The position numbers and the translations under genes were made by a program. Shown in pieces: positions 1 through 8,121 of a stretch of DNA of 64,000 nucleotides (positions within the stretch are counted from its first letter, which is position 1; every line of letters starts with the position of its first letter). The notes below the pieces were generated by a model. It was not told where the DNA came from and did not search any database. It was given only the letters and a program-made list of their open reading frames with translations. Source of the stretch: Candidatus Woesearchaeota archaeon (GTDB lineage: Archaea > Nanobdellota > Nanobdellia > Woesearchaeales > GCA-023898365); contig CP060219.1 of the NCBI GenBank assembly GCA_023898365.1, positions 496,001-560,000 of the forward strand. Direction: 5' to 3'.

Positions 1-3
1 AAC

Positions 4-11
4 TTTATAAA
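4..11 (+). promoter_or_regulatory. TATA-like box of the uL3 ribosomal operon
   Basis: A tttataaa box at the very left edge, about 140 bases before the uL3 start. Archaeal transcription would begin near 30-35, leaving a leader of roughly 110 bases that holds the hairpin at 54-75. Upstream context is cut off by the window edge. Confidence 0.45.
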
Positions 12-53
12 TCAAAGTTTGTTTCCAGGCTGTACGCAATTTACTTTCACTGC

Positions 54-75
54 CTGAAAACAAGGCCGTTTTCAG
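54..75 (+). promoter_or_regulatory. Hairpin in the leader of the ribosomal operon
   Basis: CTGAAAAC (54-61), a 6-base loop AAGGCC and GTTTTCAG (68-75) form a perfect 8-bp inverted repeat between the TATA-like box and uL3. It has no T tract after it, so it does not look like a terminator. It may be a structured leader element for feedback by a ribosomal protein, but that is inference. Confidence 0.4.
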
Positions 76-146
76 TACATCGAAAGAAGGAACGTGATTC
101 TTCTCTCCTTGGCGCAGATGTCGGTAAACAAGGCGCATAACAGAAA

Positions 147-1139
147 ATGAAAGCACGAAATCCACGTCATGGAAGCATGCAATTTTGGCCTCGAAAGAGA
201 GCTAGTCGCATGACTCCTCGCGTACGTTCTTGGCCTGAGAGCAATAACGCTTCCTTTTTGGGGTTTCCTGCGTATAAGGCTGGCATGACTCATGTTTCTT
301 ATCTCGATTCGTACAAAAATTCCATTACCAAGGGCCGCGAGGTCTCCATTCCCGTTACCATTCTTGAAGCACCTTCTGTTCATCTTCTTGGCGTCCAATG
401 TTTGAAACCATCTGGGTATGGTGAAGATATTGCGGTGCAACTCATGTTTAAGACCGATAAAGATATTGCACGAACGCTCACGCCTGCTAAGACGTACGCG
501 ACGGTTGCAGATCTTGACAAGCTTAACCCTGATGACTATTCTACTATTAACGTTCTTGTTTCTACGCAACCACGAAAGACTGGTTTTGCTAAAAAAAAGC
601 CAGATGTTGTCGCTCTTGGTCTTGGCGGTTCAAACAAGGACAAACTTGCCTTTGTCAAGGAACATATTGGCAAAGAAATCGCAGTAAGTGACGTCTTTAA
701 AGCAAATGATCTTGTTGATGTGCACGGCGTTACTAAGGGCAAAGGTTTCCAAGGCCCTGTCAAACGATTCGGTATTGCACTTCGCAGTCATAAGAGTGAG
801 AAGGCGCGAAGAAATCCTGGTTCACTTGGTTCTTGGAAGGGTCAAGCCCATATGATGTACCGTATTGCTCATGCTGGTCAAATGGGTACTCATTTGCGCA
901 CGCAGTTCAATCAAAAAATTGTCAAAATTTCTGATAATCCTGAAGAAATCAAAATCGCTGGCGGTATCGTTCGCTATGGTCTTGTACGCACCACCTATAT
1001 ATTAGTAAAGGGAAGCATTCAAGGTCCAAAGAAACGCTTGGTGACGCTTGTCAAACCAACCCGTCCTAACAAGAACAAGGCTGCTCGTGACGAATCAAAC
1101 GTGACGCATATCAGTCTTGCTTCACCTCAAGGTCGCTAA
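147..1139 (+). CDS. rpl3: Large ribosomal subunit protein uL3 (L3)
   Basis: First gene of the operon, 330 residues, the usual archaeal length. The N-terminus RHGSMQFWPRKRA and the central GVTKGKGFQGPVKRFG stretch (about residue 195), followed by WKGQAH and GQMGTH, are the uL3 signature. The protein binds 23S rRNA and reaches towards the peptidyl transferase centre. The ATG at 147 fits the archaeal N-terminus; it has only a weak ribosome binding site. The stop codon is one base from the uL4 start. Confidence 0.97.
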   Translation: MKARNPRHGSMQFWPRKRASRMTPRVRSWPESNNASFLGFPAYKAGMTHVSYLDSYKNSITKGREVSIPVTILEAPSVHLLGVQCLKPSGYGEDIAVQLMFKTDKDIARTLTPAKTYATVADLDKLNPDDYSTINVLVSTQPRKTGFAKKKPDVVALGLGGSNKDKLAFVKEHIGKEIAVSDVFKANDLVDVHGVTKGKGFQGPVKRFGIALRSHKSEKARRNPGSLGSWKGQAHMMYRIAHAGQMGTHLRTQFNQKIVKISDNPEEIKIAGGIVRYGLVRTTYILVKGSIQGPKKRLVTLVKPTRPNKNKAARDESNVTHISLASPQGR

Positions 1140-1140
1140 A

Positions 1141-1947
1141 ATGGAACTGACTGTTGTAAGCATTGCAAATAAGGAACTCGCGAAGGAGAAACTACCTGAG
1201 CAGTTCTTAGAGCCTGTGCGCGTGGATCTTATCAAAAAGGTCGTCCTCGCACTCCAAGCAAATGCACGAAACCCGTACGGCGCTTACAAAGAAGCAGGTA
1301 AACGCCACAGCGCAAAAGTTTCCAAGAGACGACATAATTACCGTGGAACGTACGGTATTGGACAATCACGAACTCCTCGAAAGGTATTGAATCGACGAGG
1401 AACAAGATTTTACTTTGTTGGCGCATTTGCTCCGCAGACGGTCGGTGGACGAAGAGCTCATCCTCCAAAGGCTGAAAAGATTTGGGATCAAAAAATCAAC
1501 AAGAAAGAAAATCGAAAAGCAATTCGCAGTGCACTTGCCGCGACAATTGATAAGACGTTTGTTGCTGCACGAGGTCATAAACTTCCAGCAGCGTATCCTT
1601 TCGTCCTTGAAAATAAAGCAGAGACACTTGAAAAAACAAAGGATGTGCTTCACACACTTTCCACCATTGGATTCGTGGAAGAACTTGCACGCACATCAAA
1701 GACGAGTATCCGTGCAGGCAAGGGAAAGATGAGAGGAAGAAAACACGTTACCAAGAAAGGCCCTCTCCTTGTTGTTGCAGATCATTGCACGCTTGAACTT
1801 GCAGCACGCAACATTCCTGGTGTTGAAGTCGCAACTGTTTCACAACTTAATGTGGAGCTCCTTGCACCTGGCGCAGAACCTGGACGACTTACTGTTTTTA
1901 CCGATAAGGCAATCGCAAAGCTTCGTGATGAGAAGCTGTTCATATAA
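1141..1947 (+). CDS. rpl4: Large ribosomal subunit protein uL4 (L4)
   Basis: 268 residues. The basic loop RRHNYRGTYGIGQSRTPRK followed by GGRRAHPPK (residues about 60-110) is the archaeal/eukaryotic uL4 exit-tunnel extension, and the globular domain is complete. An in-frame ATG lies upstream at 1117 inside uL3, but MELTVV at 1141 is the natural N-terminus and sits one base after the uL3 stop, consistent with translational coupling. Confidence 0.97.
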   Translation: MELTVVSIANKELAKEKLPEQFLEPVRVDLIKKVVLALQANARNPYGAYKEAGKRHSAKVSKRRHNYRGTYGIGQSRTPRKVLNRRGTRFYFVGAFAPQTVGGRRAHPPKAEKIWDQKINKKENRKAIRSALAATIDKTFVAARGHKLPAAYPFVLENKAETLEKTKDVLHTLSTIGFVEELARTSKTSIRAGKGKMRGRKHVTKKGPLLVVADHCTLELAARNIPGVEVATVSQLNVELLAPGAEPGRLTVFTDKAIAKLRDEKLFI

Positions 1948-1958
1948 GACGTAAGAAA

Positions 1959-2213
1959 ATGAGAGACATCATTAAATATCCGCTTTCAACGGAAAAAGGA
2001 ATGAAGCTTATGGAAGCTGAAAATAAACTTGTTTTCGTTGTTGATAAAAAAGCAAGAAAAGCGGAAATTAAAGAAGAGCTTGAAAAACTTTTTTCAGTCA
2101 CCGTCAAAAACGTCAACACCCTTGTTGATCGAAAGGGACGAAAAAAAGCATACGTCACGTTTGGCGGAGAAACAATCGCTATTGATTTAGCAACGCAACT
2201 TGGATTGATGTAA
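1959..2213 (+). CDS. rpl23: Large ribosomal subunit protein uL23 (L23)
   Basis: 84 residues, normal archaeal length. The N-terminal IIKYPLSTEKGMKLMEAENK and the later VNTLVDRKGRKKAYVTF stretch are the uL23 core. uL23 sits at the polypeptide tunnel exit and helps dock the signal recognition particle and translocon. It lies in the canonical uL4-uL23-uL2 order and is separated from uL2 by one base. Confidence 0.96.
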   Translation: MRDIIKYPLSTEKGMKLMEAENKLVFVVDKKARKAEIKEELEKLFSVTVKNVNTLVDRKGRKKAYVTFGGETIAIDLATQLGLM

Positions 2214-2214
2214 G

Positions 2215-2961
2215 ATGGGAAAACCAATCACTCAACAACGACGTGGAAAAGGATCGCCTGCATTTAGAGGTCCTTCTTTTCGTTACAAAGGAAAAAACCA
2301 AATCCTTCCCGGTAAAGAACAATACCAAGTTATTGATTTCATTCATTGCCGCAGCCACTCAGCACCTTTAGCTTTAGTACAATATGAGGATGGCGCGTAT
2401 TCACTTGTTATCGCACCAGAAAGTGTTAATGCTGGCGATGTCAAAACTATTGGCGGCTCAGGCATCGATCACGGCAACATCCTTTTGCTCAAAGACATTC
2501 CTGAGGGAATGACAATTTTCAACATTGAACGAGTTCCTGGAGATGGTGGAAAATTTTGTCGATCATCAGGTACCTTTGCAAAAGTTGTTGGCAAAAAGAA
2601 AGGTCAAGTTATTATTCAACTTCCAAGTAAAAAGAAAAAAATGTTTCACGAAAACTGCAAAGCCATGATTGGTCTTGCAGCGGGTGGCGGTAGAACAGAA
2701 AAACCTCTTCTTAAAGCAGGTGTTTCCTTCTTTAAGATGAAAACGACCAACAAATTTTGGCCAAAGGTTTCTGGATCTGCAATGAATGCTGTTGCCCATC
2801 CATTTGGTAACAAACGTTCCCTTCGTAAATCAAAAGCAAAACCTGCTCCAAAGAATGCCCCTCCAGGTAGAAAGGTCGGTATGATCCGTCCTCGCACCTC
2901 TGGACGTGGTCGCATTTCAAAGCGCGATCAGAAGATTGCAGCAAAGAAGAATCAATTATGA
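2215..2961 (+). CDS. rpl2: Large ribosomal subunit protein uL2 (L2) with a variant active-site loop
   Basis: 248 residues. GIDHGNILLLKDIPEG and the ERVPGDGGKFCRSSGTFAKVVG segment identify uL2, which is needed for subunit joining and peptidyl transferase activity. The conserved loop usually reads MNAVDHPFGGG in archaea. Here it reads MNAVAHPFGNKRS (about residues 189-201): the His is kept, but the Asp before it is Ala and the glycine run after it is gone. The C-terminus is rich in Lys, Pro and Arg. Confidence 0.96.
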   Translation: MGKPITQQRRGKGSPAFRGPSFRYKGKNQILPGKEQYQVIDFIHCRSHSAPLALVQYEDGAYSLVIAPESVNAGDVKTIGGSGIDHGNILLLKDIPEGMTIFNIERVPGDGGKFCRSSGTFAKVVGKKKGQVIIQLPSKKKKMFHENCKAMIGLAAGGGRTEKPLLKAGVSFFKMKTTNKFWPKVSGSAMNAVAHPFGNKRSLRKSKAKPAPKNAPPGRKVGMIRPRTSGRGRISKRDQKIAAKKNQL

Positions 2962-2970
2962 GGATAAAAC

Positions 2971-3351
2971 ATGGCACGAAAAGATTTTACGTATCGCGGA
3001 AAATCCGTTGAGGAATTGCAAGCTCTTGCACGTAAAGACATTGCCTTACTCTTCCCTGCACGCCAACGAAGAAAAATAATTCGTGGTTTTAGCGAAGAGG
3101 AAGAACAACTCATTGAGAAACTTACAAAGAAAAATAATGTGAAGACGCATCATCGTGACATGATCGTCTTTCCGGCCTTCGTTGGCAAAACTATTCGTAT
3201 TCACAACGGCAAGGAATTCGTCCCTGTTGAAATCCTTCCCGAAATGATTTCCTCATACTTAGGCGAACTTGTCTTGACCAGAAGACGATTAACTCATGCA
3301 GGAGTTGGAGTCGGTGCGTCACGAAGTTCCGCAGGAGCAAAGAAGAAATGA
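2971..3351 (+). CDS. rps19: Small ribosomal subunit protein uS19 (S19)
   Basis: 126 residues. The KTHHRDMIVFPAFVGKTIRI segment followed by HNGKEFVPVEILPEMI is the uS19 core that contacts the tRNA decoding head with uS13. The N-terminal FTYRGKSVEELQAL is archaeal/eukaryotic. The stop overlaps the uL22 ATG by four bases (3348-3351). Confidence 0.96.
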   Translation: MARKDFTYRGKSVEELQALARKDIALLFPARQRRKIIRGFSEEEEQLIEKLTKKNNVKTHHRDMIVFPAFVGKTIRIHNGKEFVPVEILPEMISSYLGELVLTRRRLTHAGVGVGASRSSAGAKKK

Positions 3352-3956
3352 GCCAGTACCGATATGCTGTGAGCCTTGAAGGCGAAGGATTTGCACGCGC
3401 TGTTGCAAAAGATGTGCAAGTGTCAACAAAGGCAGCTATTGAGACCTGCAATTTTATTCGTGGAAAAACCACGGCGAAAGCAAAACGCCTCCTTGAAGAA
3501 GTTGCGTTGTTTGAGCGCGCAGTTCCTTACAAACGCTTCACCAATGGCGCAGGTCACCGCAAAGGCGGCATGGGTCCTGGTAAGTATCCTCAAAATGCAG
3601 TGAAAGCAATTTTAACCTTACTCAATCAAGTTGAAAAAAATGCTGAAAACAAAGGATTATCAGCAGAACTTACCATTGCGTATTTAGTGCCAAAACAAGC
3701 GTCTCGGCCTATGCGTGGCGGTAGACAACGAGGAAGACAAGCGAAGAGAACACATATCGAAGTTGTTGTCAAAGAACAACCAGGAGCACAAAAAGAAGTT
3801 GCAAAGAAAGCTCCAGCAAAATCTCAAAAAGAACCTGCTCCAGCCGCTGAAAAAAAAGAAGCGACGCCAGCAGCAAAAGAAGTGAAAACCAAGGCTCCTG
3901 AATCCTCAGCGCCTCAATCCTCCTCAAAAAAAGAAGAAAAAGGGCAAGCTAAATGA
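3348..3956 (+). CDS. rpl22: Large ribosomal subunit protein uL22 (L22) with Lys/Ala/Pro tail
   Basis: 202 residues. Residues 1-140 are a normal uL22 (CNFIRGKTTAKAKRLLEEV, GHRKGGMGPGKYPQNA). About 60 further residues form a low-complexity tail of Lys, Ala, Pro, Glu and Ser that is absent from most archaeal uL22. The tail is probably disordered and exposed at the subunit surface. ATGA overlaps link it to uS19 upstream and uS3 downstream. Confidence 0.95.
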   Translation: MSQYRYAVSLEGEGFARAVAKDVQVSTKAAIETCNFIRGKTTAKAKRLLEEVALFERAVPYKRFTNGAGHRKGGMGPGKYPQNAVKAILTLLNQVEKNAENKGLSAELTIAYLVPKQASRPMRGGRQRGRQAKRTHIEVVVKEQPGAQKEVAKKAPAKSQKEPAPAAEKKEATPAAKEVKTKAPESSAPQSSSKKEEKGQAK

Positions 3957-4693
3957 TTGAAAGAAAATTCATTTCACAAATTAACAAGGAACTTGCGGTT
4001 AAAGAATACATTCGAAGTACGCTTCGCAATGTTGGCTTATCCGACATTCGTATGATTCGCACTCCTATTGGAGAAAAAATTATTGTTAAAACATCACGTC
4101 CAGGAATTGTTGTTGGCAGAGGCGGTTCAAATATTGCAACGCTTTCAGCAAAACTCAAAGAAGATTTCAAACTTGAAAATCCTCAAATCGAAATTGAGGA
4201 AGTCAAAAATACTGCTCTTGATGCGCAAATTGTTGCAGAAACCATCACTTCATCTCTTGAGCGATTTGGTCCGCAACGATTTAAAGCCATTGGTCACAAG
4301 ATGATGGCAGAAATTATGCATGCAGGTGCAATGGGAGTGGAGATTCTTATCTCAGGAAAAATCCCTAGTTCCCGCGCAAAAGTATGGCGCTTTTATCAAG
4401 GCTATATTAAGAAATGCGGAGACATCGCAGTCACCTACGTGCTAGAAGCAAAAGCGCAGGCACAACTAAAAACAGGAGTTGTTGGTGTGCAAGTGCGCAT
4501 TATGCCGCCTGACATTAAACTTCCTGATGCAATCACTATCCTTGGCGCTGACGAACCTCTTGTCGAAGAAGTACCTTTGAAAAAAGAGAAGAAGAAGTCG
4601 CCAAGTAAAGAAACAAAGAAAGAAAAAGCAACTGAAAAAGCAGAAGTGACGCAAGAACCACCTACAGACGTTAGTGAAGAAAATGAAGCATAA
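3953..4693 (+). CDS. rps3: Small ribosomal subunit protein uS3 (S3) with charged tail
   Basis: 246 residues. A type II KH domain is visible (TSRPGIVVGRGGSNIATL, about residues 45-63), followed by the C-terminal uS3 domain with GAMGVEILISGKIPSSRAKV. uS3 lines the mRNA entry channel. From about residue 200 a Lys/Glu/Thr/Pro-rich tail follows, similar in style to those of uL22 and eS4. Start overlaps the uL22 stop. Confidence 0.96.
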   Translation: MIERKFISQINKELAVKEYIRSTLRNVGLSDIRMIRTPIGEKIIVKTSRPGIVVGRGGSNIATLSAKLKEDFKLENPQIEIEEVKNTALDAQIVAETITSSLERFGPQRFKAIGHKMMAEIMHAGAMGVEILISGKIPSSRAKVWRFYQGYIKKCGDIAVTYVLEAKAQAQLKTGVVGVQVRIMPPDIKLPDAITILGADEPLVEEVPLKKEKKKSPSKETKKEKATEKAEVTQEPPTDVSEENEA

Positions 4694-4871
4694 GAAACTC
4701 GTAGCACTTGACGTGACCGGACGTGAAAAAACGCTTAAGGACGCAAAACAAGAACTTATGAGACTCCGTAGCCAAGTGGCTATGGGTGGACAAGTAAAAA
4801 ATACTGCTCAGCTTCGTGAACTTCGCAAAACGATTGCACGGATAAAAACCTTAGAAAAACAAAATGGTTGA
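4683..4871 (+). CDS. rpl29: Large ribosomal subunit protein uL29 (L29)
   Basis: 62 residues from the ATG at 4683, which lies inside the end of uS3; a GTG nine bases earlier (4674) is an alternative. Two-helix protein with LKDAKQELMRLRSQVAMGG and ELRKTIARIKTLEKQ, typical for uL29. It overlaps the following SUI1 gene by eight bases. Confidence 0.93.
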   Translation: MKHKKLVALDVTGREKTLKDAKQELMRLRSQVAMGGQVKNTAQLRELRKTIARIKTLEKQNG

Positions 4872-5202
4872 TATATGTACAGTTTGTGGCTTACCACAAG
4901 ACCTTTGCGTTTGTGAATCAATCGCAAAGGAAAAGCAAAAGATACGGGTGTCCATCATCAAGAAGAAATTCGGAAAGAAGTATACGGTGATTGAAGGACT
5001 GAACAAAAACGAGATTGACTTGAAAGAACTCGCCAAGAAACTCAAAAATGAGTTTGCGTGTGGCGGAACTGGAAAGGGAGATCATATCGAACTTCAGGGC
5101 GATCACCTCAACAACATCCCTTCGTTCCTTGAACGGGAAGGCTTCGCACGCGATGCCATTGATGTGGAACGTCCGAAATTTACCAATGCACGCTCACGCT
5201 GA
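4864..5202 (+). CDS. Translation initiation factor eIF1/SUI1 family protein
   Basis: 112 residues. The SUI1 domain is residues about 27-105, with KKFGKKYTVIEGL and the basic FACGGTGKGDHIELQGDH loop. aIF1 controls start-codon fidelity on the small subunit. The N-terminus holds CTVCGLPQDLCVCE, a Cys cluster that may bind zinc and is common in archaeal members. Location inside the ribosomal operon between uL29 and rnp1 is a conserved archaeal arrangement. The end overlaps the rnp1 start by 17 bases. Confidence 0.93.
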   Translation: MVDICTVCGLPQDLCVCESIAKEKQKIRVSIIKKKFGKKYTVIEGLNKNEIDLKELAKKLKNEFACGGTGKGDHIELQGDHLNNIPSFLEREGFARDAIDVERPKFTNARSR

Positions 5203-5428
5203 AAAACAATCATTCATTGGCAAAACATTACGCGTTTTGTCAGCAACGAATGAAAGCCTCATCGGCAAAGAAGGAATCATTGTCGATGAAACGAAGAACA
5301 CCTTTGTCCTCGAGACGGATGGCAAGCAATGGGTCTTGCCAAAAGATATCGGGGTATTTAATATAGCTGGTGAAAAAATTGACGGCAAAAGAATCAACAA
5401 AACCATCTGGGAACGCATCAAAGCATGA
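5186..5428 (+). CDS. rnp1: RNase P protein component 1 (Rpp29/Pop4)
   Basis: 80 residues from the ATG at 5186; the reading frame is open further upstream, but that part lies within SUI1 and has no family similarity. SFIGKTLRVLSATNESLIGKEGIIVDETKNTF is the Sm-like Rpp29 core. The protein pairs with Rpp21 to assist the catalytic RNase P RNA in tRNA 5' processing. Placement between eIF1 and uS17 is the standard archaeal gene order. Confidence 0.92.
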   Translation: MHAHAEKQSFIGKTLRVLSATNESLIGKEGIIVDETKNTFVLETDGKQWVLPKDIGVFNIAGEKIDGKRINKTIWERIKA

Positions 5429-5684
5429 TGCGCAAGAGATCGGCACACGGGGACGTGTGTTCTCTGGCGTAGTTACCAGTGCAAAGATGCATCGAACAGT
5501 GGTTGTTTCCTGGGATCGCAGAAAGTACGATAAAAAATATGAGCGTTATGAAAAACGAACGACTCGCGTTAAAGCTCACGTTCCTGAAGGAATGACTGTT
5601 GCCGTTGGCGCAACTGTTACCATTGCAGAAACGAGGCCTATTTCAAAAACAAAACATTTCATCGTAACTGAGGTGAAAGAGTAA
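5370..5684 (+). CDS. rps17: Small ribosomal subunit protein uS17 (S17)
   Basis: 104 residues if the ATG at 5370 is used, which overlaps rnp1 by 59 bases. The core TRGRVFSGVVTSAKMHRTVVV and VKAHVPEGMTVAVG are clear uS17. The usual archaeal CPFHG-like segment before the core is replaced by KPSGNASKHDAQEIG, which is the same DNA that encodes the rnp1 C-terminus. A shorter start would need a non-ATG codon (GTG at 5457 falls within the core), so the true start is uncertain. Confidence 0.9.
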   Translation: MKKLTAKESTKPSGNASKHDAQEIGTRGRVFSGVVTSAKMHRTVVVSWDRRKYDKKYERYEKRTTRVKAHVPEGMTVAVGATVTIAETRPISKTKHFIVTEVKE

Positions 5685-6086
5685 ATGAAACCAATCGCAG
5701 CACGCATTACCAAAGGAATCACTCACGGAACAAATCTTCCTACCTGTGATAACTCTGGAGCAAAGGTCTTGCGTGTCTTCGCAGTTAAAGGTCAGCGCAC
5801 CGTTAAAGGTCGCTACCCTCAAGGCGGCGTCGGTGACATGGTCTTAGCTTCCGTTGTTAAAGGACGACCTGACATGAGAAAAAAAGTCGTGCCTGCAATT
5901 ATTGTTCGTCAACGAAAAGAATATCGACGCGCTGACGGAACACGAATCAAATTCGAAGAAAATGCTGCTGTTGTCTTAAAAGATGACAAAGGCAATCCAA
6001 AAGGCACTATCTTCAAAGGCCCTATTGCAAAAGAAGCCTGTGACAGATGGCCTGCGGTGGCAAAACTTGCCAACATTATTGTGTGA
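5685..6086 (+). CDS. rpl14: Large ribosomal subunit protein uL14 (L14)
   Basis: 133 residues, full length. CDNSGAKVLRVFAVKG, GDMVLASVVKGRPDMRKKV and the C-terminal KGPIAKEACDRWPAVAKLANIIV are diagnostic of uL14, which forms part of the inter-subunit bridge near uL19/eL24. The start directly follows the uS17 stop. Confidence 0.97.
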   Translation: MKPIAARITKGITHGTNLPTCDNSGAKVLRVFAVKGQRTVKGRYPQGGVGDMVLASVVKGRPDMRKKVVPAIIVRQRKEYRRADGTRIKFEENAAVVLKDDKGNPKGTIFKGPIAKEACDRWPAVAKLANIIV

Positions 6087-6088
6087 AA

Positions 6089-6481
6089 ATGAAAAAAGAC
6101 TTTGTAAAAACCTGGAATCGAAGTGTGCAACCTCGCAAGCAACGTAAATATGTTGCGAACGCGCCAAAGCATCTTCAGTCAACACTTAATCACTCACACC
6201 TTTCAGGTGAGTTGAGAAATAAGTATGCACGACGATCTCTTCGTGTGCGAACAGGTGATAAGGTTAAAGTCATTCGAGGTTCGTTTAAGAACGTCACGGG
6301 CAAAGTCGAACGAGTCGATGTGGGTCGAAGAAAAATTTACATCGCAGGCGTCGAATTAACAAAAAAAGATGGTAGCAAAGCAAGGCGACCAATTCATCCA
6401 AGTAATCTAATTATCATGGAGCTTGATCTTTCAGATAAGCGCCGAAAAGAAAAACTCGAAGCAGGAGTCAAAAATGGTTAA
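6089..6481 (+). CDS. rpl24: Large ribosomal subunit protein uL24 (L24)
   Basis: 130 residues from the ATG at 6089, two bases after the uL14 stop; an upstream in-frame ATG at 6047 lies within uL14. HLSGELRNKYARRSLRVRTG and KVIRGSFKNVTGKVERVDVG form the KOW domain of the archaeal uL24, an early 23S rRNA-binding assembly protein. The end overlaps the eS4 start by eight bases. Confidence 0.95.
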   Translation: MKKDFVKTWNRSVQPRKQRKYVANAPKHLQSTLNHSHLSGELRNKYARRSLRVRTGDKVKVIRGSFKNVTGKVERVDVGRRKIYIAGVELTKKDGSKARRPIHPSNLIIMELDLSDKRRKEKLEAGVKNG

Positions 6482-7364
6482 GAATCATCTTAAAGCAAAA
6501 AACACCCCACGAACGTGGTCATTACCAAGAAAGGCAGAAGTGTTTGTCCTCAAACCGTTGCCAGGACCTCACACTAAAGAATTTGGTATGCCACTTGGTG
6601 TCGCATTCAAACAACTCCTCGCACTTACCTCGTCAAATCGAGAATCCCGATTTATTGTGCAAAAAAAAGGACTCTTAGTTAACGGAACTGCACGAAAAGA
6701 TTTGAAATTTCCTGTTGGTTTCATGGACGTCCTTAGTTTTACTTCAGCAAAAGAGCATTATCGACTTATTATCACGCAAAAAAATAAGCTTGCTGCAGTT
6801 AAGGTTGATGAAAAAGAAGCAACGAGCATCCTTGCAAGAATCCAATCAAAGAAGCGACACGGCAAAGACCAATTCCAAATCGGACTTTTCGGTGGTCGAA
6901 CACTCATCACCAAAGAAGCTTATGCAGTTGGTGACACCTTACAATTAGAAGTTCCTTCACAAAAAGTTATTGCACGTTTCCCTCTTGCACCTAAGCATGC
7001 AGCGCTTATCATGCGCGGACGACATGCAGGCACTGTTGTGCGTATCACCTCATTTGATGGAGATGATGCTGCTGTTCACAACATCCTTGATGAAAATGAC
7101 GCATTTACCACGTTGAAGAGTTACTTGTATGTATTAGGAAATGATTTGCCTGCTGTCACAGTCACAGAAAAACCATTAAACGGAAAAAAACCTGTTGCAA
7201 AAAACACAGATAAACAAGAAACAGAAGTTAAGGCTCCTGCAAAAGAAAAAGAACCAGTAAAAAAACAGGCAAAAGAAAAACCTTCAGAGAAAAAATCTGT
7301 GGAAGATAAAAAATCAACAACAAAAGAAGAAGTGCACAAAGAACCTTCATCACAAGAGTCCTGA
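6474..7364 (+). CDS. rps4e: Small ribosomal subunit protein eS4 (S4e) with Lys/Glu tail
   Basis: 296 residues from the ATG at 6474. HLKAKNTPRTWSLPRK, an S4-type RNA-binding segment, the central KRHGKDQFQIGLFGGRTL region and a KOW-like GRHAGTVVRITSF stretch define archaeal/eukaryotic eS4. From about residue 235 the sequence becomes a roughly 60-residue Lys/Glu/Pro/Ala tail, one of several such tails in this operon. Confidence 0.95.
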   Translation: MVKNHLKAKNTPRTWSLPRKAEVFVLKPLPGPHTKEFGMPLGVAFKQLLALTSSNRESRFIVQKKGLLVNGTARKDLKFPVGFMDVLSFTSAKEHYRLIITQKNKLAAVKVDEKEATSILARIQSKKRHGKDQFQIGLFGGRTLITKEAYAVGDTLQLEVPSQKVIARFPLAPKHAALIMRGRHAGTVVRITSFDGDDAAVHNILDENDAFTTLKSYLYVLGNDLPAVTVTEKPLNGKKPVAKNTDKQETEVKAPAKEKEPVKKQAKEKPSEKKSVEDKKSTTKEEVHKEPSSQES

Positions 7365-7369
7365 TTAAA

Positions 7370-7885
7370 ATGAACCCTATGACTGAAATAAAGGTAAGCA
7401 AGCTTACCCTAAACATTGGCGCTGGCCGCGATGAACAAGTCCTAAAGAAAGGGATGAAACTCATCAAGAATTTGACCGGCATAGAACCAGTGAAAACGAT
7501 CACACAGAAGCGTATTGCTTCATGGGGTCTTCGTCCAGGTTTGCCAGTCGGTTGTAAGCTTACGCTTCGCGGTGAAGAAGCATTGAAAATGATTCCGCGG
7601 CTCTTAAGTGCAAAGTCACACGAGTTAAAAATTTCCTACTTTGATGACAACGGAAATATTAGCTTTGGTATTCCAGAGTATATTGATATTGCAGATGCAA
7701 AATATGATGTTGACATTGGTATTACCGGTCTTCAAGCTTCAATCACACTTGAGCGCCCAGGTTACCGCATTAAACGTAGAAAAGCACGAAAAGGAAAAAT
7801 TGCTCAAACGCATCGCATCACGCGAGATCAAGCAATTGCCTTTATGAAACAAGCTTTTGAAGTAAAATTAGGTGAAACTGCATGA
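7370..7885 (+). CDS. rpl5: Large ribosomal subunit protein uL5 (L5)
   Basis: 171 residues. LTLNIGAGRDEQVLKKGMKL, TITQKRIASWGLRPGLPVG and the C-terminal GYRIKRRKARKG are archaeal uL5, which binds 5S rRNA and contacts P-site tRNA. Its TGA overlaps the uS14 ATG (7882-7885). A second Met three codons in (MTEIK) is a possible alternative start. Confidence 0.96.
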   Translation: MNPMTEIKVSKLTLNIGAGRDEQVLKKGMKLIKNLTGIEPVKTITQKRIASWGLRPGLPVGCKLTLRGEEALKMIPRLLSAKSHELKISYFDDNGNISFGIPEYIDIADAKYDVDIGITGLQASITLERPGYRIKRRKARKGKIAQTHRITRDQAIAFMKQAFEVKLGETA

Positions 7886-8112
7886 CAACCGCACATCATT
7901 CAAAAATCCTTGTCCAAATAGGTCACAAGAAAGGGAAATTCAAAAAATACCAAAAACACAATACGCCTCGTACAAGAAAATTCGGTAGAAACACGAAGTG
8001 TTGCACCTCTTGTGGACGCACCGGTGCTCACATTTCAAAGTATGGTCTTCACTACTGCCGCCAATGCTTTCGCGATAAAGCCAAAGAGCTTGGTTTCAAG
8101 ATGTATGATTGA
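7882..8112 (+). CDS. rps14: Small ribosomal subunit protein uS14 (S14), zinc form
   Basis: 76 residues. The C-terminal zinc ribbon CTSCGRTGAHISKYGLHYCR...C (CxxC-x14-CxxC) is intact. Archaeal uS14 is often near 50-56 residues, so the basic N-terminal part here is about 20 residues longer than usual. It is translationally coupled to uL5 by an ATGA overlap. Confidence 0.94.
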   Translation: MTTAHHSKILVQIGHKKGKFKKYQKHNTPRTRKFGRNTKCCTSCGRTGAHISKYGLHYCRQCFRDKAKELGFKMYD

Positions 8113-8121
8113 GGGAAAAAA

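Noticed and set aside
72..569. Long open frame on the minus strand opposite uL3
   Set aside because: It is Arg/Ser-rich without any family pattern and lies wholly within or opposite the strong uL3 gene; it is an antisense shadow.
5048..5185. Extension of rnp1 upstream to 5048
   Set aside because: The extra 46 residues are encoded within SUI1 in another frame and do not resemble the Rpp29 N-terminus.
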